Shown here: one piece after another, positions 12,821 through 25,020 of the stretch
Numbering within the stretch: the first letter of the stretch is position 1
Layout: each line of letters opens with the position of its first letter
NCBI GenBank assembly: GCA_039619475.1
Contig: CM077115.1
Coordinates: 101,802,393 to 101,866,392 of the forward strand
Direction: 5' to 3'
From: Icerya purchasi
Lineage: Eukaryota; Arthropoda; Insecta; Hemiptera; Monophlebidae
DNA length: 64,000 bases
The notes under the pieces: generated by a model
Told to the model about the DNA's origin: nothing
What the model saw: only the letters and a program-made list of their open reading frames with translations
Databases searched by the model: none
Position numbers and translations under genes: made by a program

Positions 12821-15800
12821 GCGACTTTCGCATATAAATCTCTTGTAAACAAAAATTCCGACTAGCACCTACCTAATTAAAACCGGCCCGCCCCCTCTCA
12901 CGAAGTGAACTATTTGTTTAGTAATCATTTCAAGAGGCTGGGTTATTAGCTTCCCCCGGTCGACATCAAAGTGTCTTAATTAAGTTTCCATTTTTGGCGA
13001 CAAGTCTAAACTTGGAGCGTTTTTATTCTCGCCGCGGCTACTCTTTTTCAGTTTTTTTTTCAACATGCACCGCGTGCATGGCGCATACACTCGCGCGCAC
13101 GCAAACACCCTGCAACACGCTGGATTGCCGCGTCAGACCCGGGGGGAGCTGCTCTACACTACTTCCTTAAACGTTCTCCATTTCCTCCAGGAAGGAGATG
13201 GGTATGCCCACCTCTCGCCTCTTCGCCAGCGATTAATGGTGATTGCCAGTCGATTGTTCCGTCGCCGCACAAAAAGGAAACTCTTGTACAAATTTCTCCG
13301 ATTGATATTCCCTATTCAGCTGTTGCTTTTTCGTATCCGTTGCTTTCAGTGTACGCGGAACTTCACTTTTCGAACAAAAGTGCACCAATAAAAGTGTAAT
13401 ACCGCGCCGTTATTAGAGTTGACTCTATAATACGCGAGCCCCCTTTTCATTTCGTCTAAGCAATCTTTGAATTTAAAATAATAAAAACTAGCGTGGCAGT
13501 AACAATACTGCAACATCGCGAGCATAACAAAAATACGAATATTTTTTTTCTTTTGAGGGGGGGGGGGGGACTACCAAAAAAAAACACGCAAAAATTATTG
13601 CTATAACGATCTTCTTTTTTTTTTTTTTGAATAATATCAAGAAACAACAGACGTGAGAAACGATGTATTCTTCTTCAGAGGTAAAATAGGTAATGTGCAT
13701 TTCATAATTATATATATATATATATGTATGTATATATGTATAAAATAAAATGTATGAAGGCGGATACGAGGGAAATCCGTTAATGGTGATCAACACGGGA
13801 TATAGCTTTAAGTGAAGGTTCTGCGAATGGCAACGGAAGAAGACAATGTTCTATAAGAAAAATGAGAGAATATTGAGCAACAGAAGTAGCAGAGGAAAAA
13901 CTGTAGTATGCCTGACATCAGCTTTGATGAAAAATCAAGGAACAACACTAACCCGTTTTCAGCAATATCCTATCTTCAGCTGAAAAAGAGAGAATACCGG
14001 GGGCCGTATTCGTTTATATTCAACATTAAATGTTTATTAATAATTTTGTTTATTTGTAATGATGTTTATTTATTAGCGGACTAATAAAAGCACGATAGGT
14101 ACGTCGCAAACATTAATTTAAAGCAGTTAAAAAATTCAATTCCTCCGGGGGGTTTTCTGGTGCCGAAAAAGTGTATAATTTACCGTGCAATCAACATCAT
14201 CATCAAGTACAGCAGCCCCAATCTGAGGATCGCTCGCACTATTTCTACATTTCGGCTGAAAAAAAAAAAAAGAAAACAAAACAAAAAAAAAGGAGAAAGG
14301 TACCTTGAATACTGAACAGGAATTCACCGGAAAATAATCGTACATTCCAGACACATCACTGGAAACCATCCTCTCACCATGATGCATACCCGCACAAGCC
14401 TTATCACTTCTAAATTTAATATCTTATCGATAATTTTATGACTATAATATAGTGTTTTTTTTTTTGCATTTTTTAACGTCAACCTATCAAAGAGAAATAT
14501 ATCTGTGTATATAAATGTGCGTTATCTAAAACGTAAATTAAAATAAATTATTTCGCAGCGACGTCATGAATTAAACAGAAACATTTTTCTTTTGGCGCGA
14601 GATCAATGAAATAAGTGTTTTAAATGCTTTTCAGATACTTCTCTATATTATATTTAGTCGGTCAAAATGGAGCGGAAAAGGTAATACCAAAAAAACAGAA
14701 ATCGCGGAAGCGATACACAAGATTTTCCTTTCTTCCTATGTAGCAGAAACGACGCTGCTAGAAGCAAATTCTTGCAAGAGACAATATATGCCAGAAGAGA
14801 AAACGAAAAATGACTCGCAAAAGGTTGACATGTAGTTTCAGAGACGCGAAGAAGAACCGAGGAAAAGCGAATAAGCAATACGGTTTGAAATTGCATCGTG
14901 GGAAAAATCGAGAGTCGTAAGAATAAGAAAGTAAGAATGGAAAGGGAGCAAAGCGTGGAGAAGGACAAGGTCTAGCGCGCTACCATAATAATGGCGCGTG
15001 TAACGATATAGAAGCGAATAATAATACATTAAAAAATGAATAAACGTATTGTTATAAAAGGTATGAAAGTTTAAAAAGTTTTAAGAAAAAAATAAGAACA
15101 TGAAGCAAGTTAGAAATGTAAAAACAAAATGAAGAAATAATACTTTTCCAAAAAAATTAAGAATATGGTCGAAAAGAAAAATAGAAGTTAAACGTAAGAA
15201 AAATGTGCAAGCTGGAACGATTGAGAAAGAACAAGTGTAAAAACATTACGACGAAGGGAAAAAGAGTATCAAAATACCCACGACGAAGATCACATTTATC
15301 TTCTCCTATGAGCGTGCTTGTGGAAGTGTACCCGTCCGGAACTGGTTTAATTTTCACAAGTCGGTAACATTTTCCATCGAGGAAATAAAATAGTAAAACC
15401 GTTAAAAACAAAGTTCGAATTCTTTTCTTCCTAGCATAAAACGTGAAGAACCAATTAGCCGATCTGAAATTTCTCAAAATTAAATTCACAATTACAATTT
15501 TATAAAAGATTACGACACTTGATTGACGTTTATCATCTCCTTCATATTCGAGTATACTAAAAACCCCTCAAGAGTACGAAGTAAACCCGAATTACGAAGA
15601 GAAGCAGGTAGGTTAATTTGAAATATATTTCAAAGAAACTCCCTTCTCTTTATTATATTGAACGAAAAGGTGTTCAACTAATAATATATGGATGCGGTTA
15701 TTCGACCAGTGAAGAAAGAGCACACATATAAGGGGGGGGGGGCATTCGATGTATCAATGTTTTAGTAACATTATTTTTTTTAGAAAGTATATATGTCCCG

Positions 15801-18800
15801 TTTCGCGGCAAAAAATTCTCTTCCCCTCCCCACAGAATTATATATTTCTCAGAAAAAATTAACGCATTCCGGACAAGATCGGAATTCAACGGGGACAGCA
15901 ATAATTAAGACAAACGAGCTGGAAAAGTTTAGAAGGCAATCATCGCTGAGCAAGTCTTATTTCGAGTTCCAGACAGAGATGATCAAACATGGGGGGTCGA
16001 GAAACGTGGCTTGTACATAGAGTACCACCACTAGCAACAACATCTGGACAACGTATTTCATCTCGACGTACAAATTCCGATTGTGCTAAGAACACGGCCT
16101 AAGTCTACGGCTCGCCATATTTACACACATTCACATCGAAACAGTTACAAAAATATTATTTTCGTCCATCCGCGACAACACCGCACACACAGTTCTTACC
16201 CCACCATTTCCGCAGTCCTGCTTTCCTTGTCTATCCTTCCTTCCTTGTTCACGCGGAAACGGAACAAAAAAAAAAAATAAGAGACGCTCGGTCACAAATC
16301 TTTTTTTTGCTGCGCACATATATATAAAAAAAATATTATTATTTCGGGAAACCTTCCGGAACTACAATCAAAGTTTTATGTGGCCATAGCAGTAGCAGAT
16401 GACGCATCTTTCACGAACGTAAATTTAAACCATTTTTGAGAAATGACGCTTTCCGTTCACTAACGCGACATATTTAAATTTGATCACTCACATAGTAAAA
16501 CTGACCGTGTTTCTCCCGCAACAGATTGGTTTTCGTGAGGATATCCAATGACGCTAAAAAAAAAAAAAACAACACATGAATTATCCAGTGGCACGCGCTA
16601 ACGAGAATGATCAATTTCTTTATGAGATCGCTAAGGAATCACTGCATTGCGGTGATGGAAGAAATCGTTAACATCAACAAAAAGCAGAAGGAGGCACACG
16701 GTGTGTATGTGCGTGTATGACATGAACGATTAAGAAAGCCCCGGAACAGGGCCGATACTTTATTATACTGGACGTAATCGAGGGCGATTAATGTGAGACG
16801 GAATTCCATCGCTGGCATGAGACTTTCACCCACTGCACTATCTACAGGTAATCATCGCGAAGATGCAGCAGCTCTCATAAGGAAAATAAAAAATGCAATA
16901 TATATGTACGCTTTAATATTAGTCGAGAAAACCGCGACCGACCACTAATTAGGGGAAGTTCGGACTGGCGTAATTCTAAAAAATAGGCTAATGAACCTAC
17001 AAATTTTTCAGTTCCACATCTGTCTCGGGCACTGAATGTCCGAGACGGCGGCGCGTACATATTTATATACATTTCAACGTTATAAAGATCACCGATCCCT
17101 CCCCGGAAATGTGGGAAAAATGAAAAATGTAAAACAGGTAAATAAAGGTAATAGAAGTGGAATGTGTAATCCGCGTTAGGCATGCAGTGCCCACATTTTT
17201 CATCGATTTTATTTATTTATCACGCAAAGCGAGTTCCGTAGCCTGGGTGTCGGGAACCGCGGGCGAGGACAGATCAAATATCGCGAAAAAAAAAAAGTGA
17301 ATAAACGAATTTTTATCACGACAGAGACGCGCGGATAAGAGTACAGTTGGGCGGAATCCAGCAGGATCCGAGAAGTATTCGCAATGCGTGCCACAAATCT
17401 CTCTTAGACAGGAAATACTGGTGTAACTGTTTCATCGCCAGCGAAAAACACAGCGATGACGTACTTAATTTTTCCATGTAATCTCCATTCCGGGGACATT
17501 ATTGACTACATCCGGCCGATAAACTGCGACTACCGCCGAAATGTCGTCGCCTGTATATGCTTTAATTCAACCGCGGTCGGTCGTTGAATCACTTTCCTCC
17601 TTCGAGAATCGCCAAGCGTCGAAGCTCCTCTGCCCCGCCCGGCTCTCTTAAGAATCGCACGCGCATAGATAAACGAGGCTCTAACGTTTTACGCTAAGGC
17701 GACGACATCTTCCGACGCAGAGGAATAATATCGCGTATTGTGCCATACCGTATCGTACCGACGAGTACTTGCGCGATTTCGAAATTTCACGGCGACATCA
17801 ATCACTTTGGGTGAGTTTGATTTTAATTATCGAGAAGTAGTCCCCGCTGCGTCATATACCGACAAGGCTATCTCTCATACGGGGCAGATAATTTTTTCTC
17901 TCTTAACTTCGGCTATCTGTTTATTTGTGAGGCAAACAGGACTATACCGACACTTCAAATGTAACAGAGTCATTATTCCTCTTCATTCTCGAATCTCCTA
18001 TCTATCCATTTACCAATCTCCCATGCTTTTTCAGTTTTCCTTCTTTGCGGCGATCAACCCTCTGCTGTCCATCGGCTACTACGCTTGGCCAAGTCTGCTT
18101 CCGTCATTTCTGTTTTTCGCTTCCACTTTCTGCATTCTGTCCTCCACGCTGATCGCTTTCTCAGCGATCATACGCGTTGCTTTCCAAAACGGATCGCCAC
18201 GTCCTTCATCTTCTTCGTTCCTTCACCACCTGTTATTGCGTAAAAATTTGATTCTTTTTTCTTTTCCTAGTTTTTTTTTTGTTTTTTGTTTTTTGAGCCA
18301 ACGTCGACGAACCAACAATGGACAAAAAAAAGAGCTACATATATATGCCGCGTTATGTATTTTACACATATTTTAATGAACACGCATATGCATGTGTGCT
18401 TTTCGAACAGAAATTACCTATTCAGATCTCAAAATAATGAAGTAAAATATCTTAGGGTACATTTAAAGAAAAATTAACAGAACTGGATTCGAATCTGAGA
18501 AAAGTATGACTTGGCTCCAATCACAAATGATTCTAAAGAACAGAGTTTAATATATAAATCGGTATTAAAACCAATATCGAGTACACAGCGCTGCTTGCGG
18601 GCATGAGCAAAGACAAACGTACAAGTTCAAAACAAAAAATTTCCTTAAATGTATAAAAACATTATGTAAGAAGACCAAAAAAATAATAATAAAAAAAAAG
18701 TTAATTTTCAACCCGGAAATACGGTTTAAACTGAACAAAAGTTAACACAAAATAGCAAAAACCGAAGATGGCATTGGCAGCCCGTTTTTTAATTTTTTTG

Positions 18801-19390
18801 CACACATAACTTTTTTTTTTTTTTTATTCTTTGACCACCGTCTGTAAATGTCATTGAACAACCATTGCTAATAAGTAGGCTATTATTCCAACGTCTGCTT
18901 TCAAAAGGTTTTTCGGCGCCAGGCAAAGACTTTCATATAAATAATCTGCGATTCTGAATTAAACATAAACCAAGTTCAAAGAGAAAAAAGACTTATAATA
19001 TAAGCACACGACGAAGCTCTGGAACTAGTTAGGCTCGTTTTTTCATGATCTTGCACGAGTACAAAACTGGAAAGCAAATCCTCTAAAACTGAGTAGAGAA
19101 AACTAAAAAAAATCTGTAAATTTTACGGCTTTATTTCGGGTGATATTAAAAAGTATCACTTCTCGAAACCAACACTGAAACTTATAATAATAAAGTTACG
19201 TTAATCGATTTTAAATGTTTTTCTCGACATTTTCGAATTCTGAAGAAAACAGATTTTTACTTGAAATAAAAATAAATCATATACTGTTTTACAAAAAAAA
19301 CCCAAAAAAACAGAAAAGTGTCTATTTTCTAAAAAGCAAGGAAGAAATAACAATTTCTCAAAAAAAATAAAGTTTTATATATATATATAA
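12821..19390. other. No gene supported in this stretch
   Basis: Several open frames exceed 100 codons (for example at 13065-13391 and 17738-18376), but they are rich in F/S/L from T-rich sequence, mostly start at non-ATG codons, and match nothing I recognise. Moderately GC-rich patches occur near 13.0-13.4 kb and 17.5-17.75 kb and could be promoters or untranslated exons. The stretch from 9.21 to 12.77 kb is likewise gene-free apart from the repeats listed. Confidence 0.5.
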
Positions 19391-19393
19391 AAA

Positions 19394-19726
19394 ACTCGGC
19401 CATTTTGGCCTCGCAAAGCCCCTTGACCCCTCTTGCAAACATTTCTGTCTCTTTCTCTTCTATACTTTGTATAAAATGATCAAAATTTACAACGTAATTG
19501 TTACTAGCATCAACACAAAAAAAAATAACATAATAACAAAAATCTTATCCTAACATTTAACTTTCATTGCATACAATTAAAACGTTTTTTCGTTACATTG
19601 TTTGTTACATAAAATTGTGACATTTTTTAAATAACAATCATAAGAAACCTATAAAATATAACAAACGTTACATAAAATTGGGACATTTTTTCTAACGGGG
19701 GGTAGCCTAAAAATTATGTTATAATT
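19394..19726 (+). mobile_element. (TA)n-flanked short element, copy A1
   Basis: It begins ACTCGGCCATTTTGGCC just after a (TA)n tract and ends GGGGGGTAGCCTAA plus a hairpin (AATTAT-GTT-ATAATT at 19712-19726) directly before TA-rich sequence. It shares this whole layout, including CTTCTATACTTTGTATAAAA and GATCAAAATTTACAACGTAA blocks, with the copy at 33521-33950. The left hairpin present in that copy is deleted here. No ORF, no TIRs, so it is non-autonomous. Confidence 0.75.
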
Positions 19727-19812
19727 AAATATATATTAATTACAACGTAATTCTTAGACTACCCCCCATTAGAAAAAGTGTCCCAATTTTATGTAACGTT
19801 TGTTATATTTTA
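19652..19812. repeat. Inverted repeat formed by two element tails (A1 and A2)
   Basis: The right part of copy A1 (19652-19726) is followed, after an 11-bp AT-rich spacer, by an inverted tail of a second copy (19738-19812). The arms are about 75 bp and near-identical, including the GGGGGGTAG(C/T)CTAA block. It can fold into one long hairpin. A2 keeps the hairpin stem AATTAC/GTAATT, while A1 has AATTAT/ATAATT. Confidence 0.85.
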
Positions 19813-19869
19813 ACTTTTGCCGATTTCTGAAAAGAAGGACGGGTTATACGTTCCTCACGTATGTTTTGT

Positions 19870-19990
19870 TTTTTGTTTATTCGCGCATAACTCATATTGA
19901 TATAGACCGATTTTACTGATTATCTATTAGAAAGAGTAGCACATTTAACTCAGGTACCATGTGAGTGATGATGAAAATCGGTAAACATAA
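19870..19990 (+). repeat. Dispersed repeat fragment (GATTTTA-TGAT...TACCATGTGAG)
   Basis: It contains ATAGACCGATTTTACTGAT and, 40 bases on, GGTACCATGTGAGTGATGAT. The same pair of blocks at a similar spacing occurs near 26.15-26.25 kb. Confidence 0.45.
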
Positions 19991-20168
19991 GTTAAGTATT
20001 CATCAAAAACGAGAAAAACTGAGGTCCCTTTGGATAATTGTTTTTTCTTATTATTTTTTATTAGCATAACAGAGGCAGTTGACTTAAAATGTTACGAAAC
20101 GCTTCAAACTTTTTTACATCTGTCGTTTCCGAACCAAACGGCTTATCACGTATAAGTGTGGCAAATTC

Positions 20169-20169
20169 C

Positions 20170-20233
<64 letters not shown>

Positions 20234-20236
20234 GTA
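20169..20236. repeat. Compound microsatellite (CA)n-(TA)n
   Basis: About seven CA units lead into about 21 uninterrupted TA units, then TATGTATATG. Confidence 0.95.
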
Positions 20237-20599
20237 AATATAGGTATCTTTAATAAACACATTTAAAGAAAGAGGCTTTTGCTAATAGATATATTAAAAA
20301 GGCGTTTGACCACCTTGTAAATTTTCTGCATTTATAGATTATTTAATTACATCTGCATGATTAGAAAATTTTACATTAAATGACTACTCCCCCACCCCAC
20401 CCCCCACCCCACGGGGAATTACTAATGCAACGGCGCGATCTAGGATGGTGTAATCATCCTATCCATGATTTATACAATATTCGGAAAACCAATAATATCG
20501 ATGGCACCTGATCTCGGATAATAATTGCCTCCATCATTTTGAATAGACACAACCGTTCTTGCAAATAGCTGTTAAATAATACCACTTTTAAAATTATAT

Positions 20600-20740
20600 A
20601 AGATTAATTAACTCTGTATCGTTAGCTGATGATGATGGGTTATGCTCGAAAACGTTTCTTAAACCATCGAGGTACTTATTTTAATTTATTAAAGTAAATT
20701 ATTTTACACTTATTTTTGTTTGTTATTGAGGTATTTATTC
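20600..20740 (+). repeat. Diverged single copy of the arm repeat seen at 22.2-22.5 kb
   Basis: It reads GTTAGCTGATGATGATGGG, GAAAACGTTTCTTAA, then a TTATTTTAATTTATTAAAGT tail and TTTGTTTGTTATTGAGGTAT. The same order of blocks makes up each arm of the inverted repeat at 22208-22496. Confidence 0.6.
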
Positions 20741-21679
20741 ATTTTACATTCATAAAAACAAAAATATTGCATCGTATTTTTGAAATAACCTTATTGCCGG
20801 GACTAGATAGATAGTCCATTATCTATTATCGATTACATATAATTACACAACATGTTAAGTATAAAAAGAATAGTAGGCAAAGAAAGTGAAAATAATAAAT
20901 GCACAGCGTATAAATATGGCTATAGCATAATGGAAGGAAAAGTTTTAGACCAGGACAAAAATCAACAATAAACACAATACTGTGTCCATTTTAAAAGAAG
21001 TTTTACGGAACTTGAACGAATAAGAATTTCCTCGGATATAAATATGTACAAATTTTTGTAAATCGAACGACCTGTTTATTATTTAAAAAGAAAGAAAGAG
21101 AAAAAAACGTAACTGAAAAGACGAGCTTTTAAAGAAATAAACGAGCGAATAAGGTGGTATTTATTGAAATTAAAAGAGAAAAAAACCGTTTCTATATAAA
21201 AAATATAAACATTTTCTACAGGCGTACCAGAGAGAAAAATGTAACAGACCTCACGAGTAAGCTTTTGAAAATAAGCTCTGTTCTAGACCATTTTCGAACA
21301 CAAGTGGATCCATATATAAAATCGCTAATCGTACATTAGATACATCAGTCTTTGTTCATTAAAAAATATAAAAATAAATCTCTTAAGTGTGAACTAATAA
21401 TTCTACTGTAACTTTTTTCCTTTTTCTGGTTCATAGGAGCTCATGTGCTCTTTTAGACCAACCTGCTGCACACAGCAGTTCAAAACATAAACAAACTATA
21501 TTATATACGATATTACAAAATGTGTGTCATCTTTTCCTCAATAACTAATGATAAAAAATAGCTAATCAACTGTCTATGTTTTTTTTTCTCTAAATTATTA
21601 CATATAGTATGTGTATCATTTAACAATTTTGTGTACATATTACCGTGACCAAAACTTATATTGTATATTTCGGAAGAAA

Positions 21680-21770
21680 AAGTTTAATGATGTCAACTAC
21701 CTAATAGTAAGTTTTTGTTAGGCAGTCGTGTTCCGTCCCAAAAGAGCTCGATTCAAATACCAGTATTAAA
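21680..21770 (+). repeat. Possible tRNA-derived SINE head
   Basis: A segment of tRNA-like length ends with GCTCGATTCAAATACCAG, which fits the pol III B box (GGTTCGANTCC) with two changes; the A box (near CTAATAGTAAG) is poor. Listed as a candidate only. Confidence 0.3.
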
Positions 21771-22207
21771 AATTATCACTTAGTGAAATTTAGAAACTAA
21801 ATATGAATAAAAAAAATAATAAAAATCAGATCGCGTGACTTCTAATTAGAATTTTTTTCGTTACACATTTATTCATTACTATAAATTTCAAACTCGACTA
21901 TACTATTTTCTTTCTTTTTTTTTTCCGGAACAATTTTGTTTTTTAGTTTCATTTTTCTTAACCATCGAAAAGAGACAATTTTCGTGTCAAATCTTTAAAA
22001 ACTCTCCCTTCAAAGCCGTCCACGCAAAAACGATTGTTCAATTCTCTTTTTATCACCTACTATAATTATACAAAAATAATAAAAAGAAAACAAAATTAAC
22101 GTTTTATATAAACATTTCCATTTTGTTTTTTTTTCCCGGAACATACAAACAACTTACCCCCTTGAGTGGTTAGCATTATTTTATTAAAAAAAAAAAAAAA
22201 AGAACTA

Positions 22208-22496
22208 AAAACTGTATAATAAAAACCAACTTCAATAACAAACAAATATATATTGGTAAAAAAATAATTCATAACAATAAATTAAATAAATACCTTAATT
22301 AGTAACGTTTTCGGGTATAACCCATCATCAGCTAAAACTAACTTAATCAAAACATTAATTAAGTTAGTTTTAGCTAATAATGGGTTATACCTGAAAACGT
22401 TACTAATTAAGGTATTTATTTAATTTATTGTTATGAATTATTTTTTTACAAATATATATTTGTTTGTTATTGAAGTTGGTTTTTATTATACGGTTT
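22208..22496. repeat. Long, nearly perfect inverted repeat (foldback), arms about 137-143 bp
   Basis: The left arm (22208-22344) and right arm (22354-22496) are reverse complements with few mismatches, separated by about 9 bp of AT-rich sequence. Each arm runs from CTGATGATGGG/CTAATAATGGG near the centre, through GAAAACGTTACTAATTAAGG, to GTTGGTTTTTATTATAC at the outside. A diverged single copy lies at 20600-20740, so the arms are two inverted copies of a dispersed repeat. As RNA this would form a long double-stranded hairpin. Confidence 0.9.
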
Positions 22497-24477
22497 ATAA
22501 CAAACAGGCATGTATTCACACCTACATAAAACTAAAAACTGTTTGTTTAAATGACTGCTGATGTTTTTTTGTTTTTTTTGTCAAATCATTAAGATATGTT
22601 TCTTGAACTGGGTAGCGGATTCACTCGAAAGCAAAGCATCTGGGAAAGTACATTTACATGAAAAAAAAAAAAAAAAAAAAAACTGGCAGTGAAAAAACGA
22701 AACCAATCCCCAAAGTTACCGAGTTAAAAAAATTTATCAAAATATGATTATAAAAAAATAAAAAACAAAAACAAAAAACAGTCAAATGTTTACAATTTTT
22801 GTTTGCTCGCAAATCTCATGTACATTAAAACCGATTGTCGTTTTATAATAACATTAATTACACAACTGGTTTCACTGTGTACTCCATCAAGTGCATAAAA
22901 TGGTGCTCTTTTTGTTTAGACTTTCAAGAAATATTTCATTCACCGTCAAGGCAGTGTTGTGTGGTTCTATCCGATTTTTAATTTTTATGTTTAAATAATT
23001 TTTCAATTACGTCACTTTTTCGGGTGAGTCTATAAATAATGAAGATAAGATCTGCGCAAAGCTGTCAAGTATGGACACGCTAAATTTTTTTGGCAGCGAT
23101 AAAAAACGGGCGAGCCTATAAAGGAACAAGCCCGGCTCCGAGATACGATAAAATATGAGTGCGCAACCTACGCTCATGCGCTACGCGTATATGTGCGAGA
23201 AACAATTTCCATTCACCCTCTGATACTTTTTTTTTTTTTTTATTCTAATTTTTACGCTAGCGGGCCACCATTCGCTATTTTTAGAATCGCCCGAATCGAC
23301 GTTTTCAATTAAAAAAAACGACCACATCGATTTTGACCGCAAATCGCGCCGATTTCCACCGAGCATTACAAGTCATTTAGGGTGCGGTGTGTAACGGATA
23401 CGCAATACGAGCACGTCGAATAATATATAAAGTGAAGTCACCGCTATCATCATTAGGCGGAATACCATCACTTCTTTTTCGGAAATTTTAAAATTCACGT
23501 TAATTTTTATATTTACACAATTCGTGCGCGATATGCCAATTCACAATTTACAACACAAATAATACAAGAAATAATAGAAAGTCGACTATATTAATCAAAA
23601 ATTCGGTATCTGATTTTTGTTTTAAAAATATATATATATATATATATGTACGAGTATATGACACTTTTAGGCGATCCAGTGACAGAGAAATCAAAAAAAA
23701 TCTGAAGCGCTTGTTAATCAGATTCATCCGAGGACACGTTTTAAACCTAAGACGTGCATTACAAATGAATATTCAATACATTAAAAAATACCGAACGTGA
23801 AATTTGCTTTATGATTATTTCCTATCTTGTTAAAACTTTTGGCGGTTATTTAATTTTTTTGTCTTTTCACTGAATTGTACATTTGCACAATGGATAATTT
23901 AATATTTGCTTTTGTAATTTCCATTCTACAAAATATTAATCATGTTTTAAATCCGACAATAATATAAATTGCCCGTGAGAGACTCCTCGTAAATATGTTT
24001 TTATTCTCGGCAACATAAATTTTATGCAAAAAACGCTGCACTTTAATTTTCCGGTTGCATTGTTTTTATAAACTCTTATTAATGGCATATCGTAGGCACC
24101 GTGAATTACACACAAATGCGATGTTAAGGTGTAATTTTCATTTATACATTTATAATTACAATGATTGCTGAAGATATATATTATAATAATTCTGATAAAT
24201 ACCCCTGACAAAAAAAAAAAAAAAATGCAAACGAATTTCAAATTTTGCTGAGATTGCAATGTAATTTTTTGGCATTTAAGTTGAATTTTTAAAATTAACG
24301 AGTACTTTACGAAATTTTTTCTGAAGTCAATTTTAATTTTTTTCATCTTCTATTATATCTCGCGAGTTTGAGCAAGGCCCGGTGATATTTGATTTATGGA
24401 GTTTTAACTTTTTTCTTCATCATTTTATTACAAATAGGATGATCGGTTATTAGATTTTCAATTTTACACACTTACAC

Positions 24478-25020
24478 CTACGGCCTCGGAGAAACGAATT
24501 TCAATGATTTTTTGGTGTAGTGGTAGCATACCATGTGGGTATACTATGTGTACAATATTAAGGTGCAATACTCAAATATAATCGAGAAAAACAAACTTAA
24601 AGTTTGCTTAACACTTTATGTATAGGTTACACATAAGTTATAGAGAACACTTTGTTTGAAATTGGGGTAGCCTAAGTGATAACATTCCTGATGCGTACAA
24701 TACGCGGGTTCAAATCTAGCTGTGCGCATTTTTCTTTTTTTTCTATTTTTTTTTCTTTCTTAATATAAATACTTATAATTAATTCCTTTATTAGAAAAGT
24801 AAATAAATAATTTATTTATTTATTCATTCATTTATTTATTCATTCATTTATTTTTTATTCCTTGTTTTTTTTAGGCCATGGCAATTTCAAGCGAAATGTT
24901 CTATAACTTATACATAAAATTTGAGTACCGCACTTTAATATTTTATATGTAGTATACCACCCACATGGTATACTGCCGCTATACCAAAAATCATTAAAAT
25001 TCGTTTCCCCAAAGCCTTAG
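24478..25020. repeat. Inverted pair of SINE-like repeats, arms about 140-190 bp
   Basis: The left arm (24478 to about 24668) and right arm (about 24877-25020) are diverged reverse complements. Shared blocks include GGAAACGAATTTNAATGATT, TATACCATGTGGGT, AATATTAANGTGC and GAAATTG. The left arm has about 60 extra bases. Between them lie the tRNA-like head of a SINE, T-rich sequence and a (TTTA)n/(TTCA)n tract. Confidence 0.75.
24661..24730 (+). repeat. tRNA-derived SINE head
   Basis: Within 70 bases there is a good pol III A box (TAGCCTAAGTGA) and, 36 bases downstream, a good B box (GGTTCAAATCT), followed by GTGCGCA and a T-rich run. The sequence does not close as a functional cloverleaf that I can draw, so it is read as a SINE promoter and not a tRNA gene. 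Confidence 0.6.

Noticed and set aside
13065..13391. A 108-codon plus-strand frame starting at ATG
   Set aside because: It is arginine/leucine-rich in a GC-richer patch, with no recognisable domain or splice context.
17738..18376. A 212-codon plus-strand open frame, the second longest in the window
   Set aside because: It starts at TTG, is dominated by F/S/L/I from T-rich sequence, has no motif I recognise, and a frame of this length is not very unlikely by chance in this amount of sequence.
24661..24730. Considered as a functional tRNA gene
   Set aside because: The A and B boxes are good, but acceptor and anticodon stems do not pair convincingly and it is embedded in a repeat.
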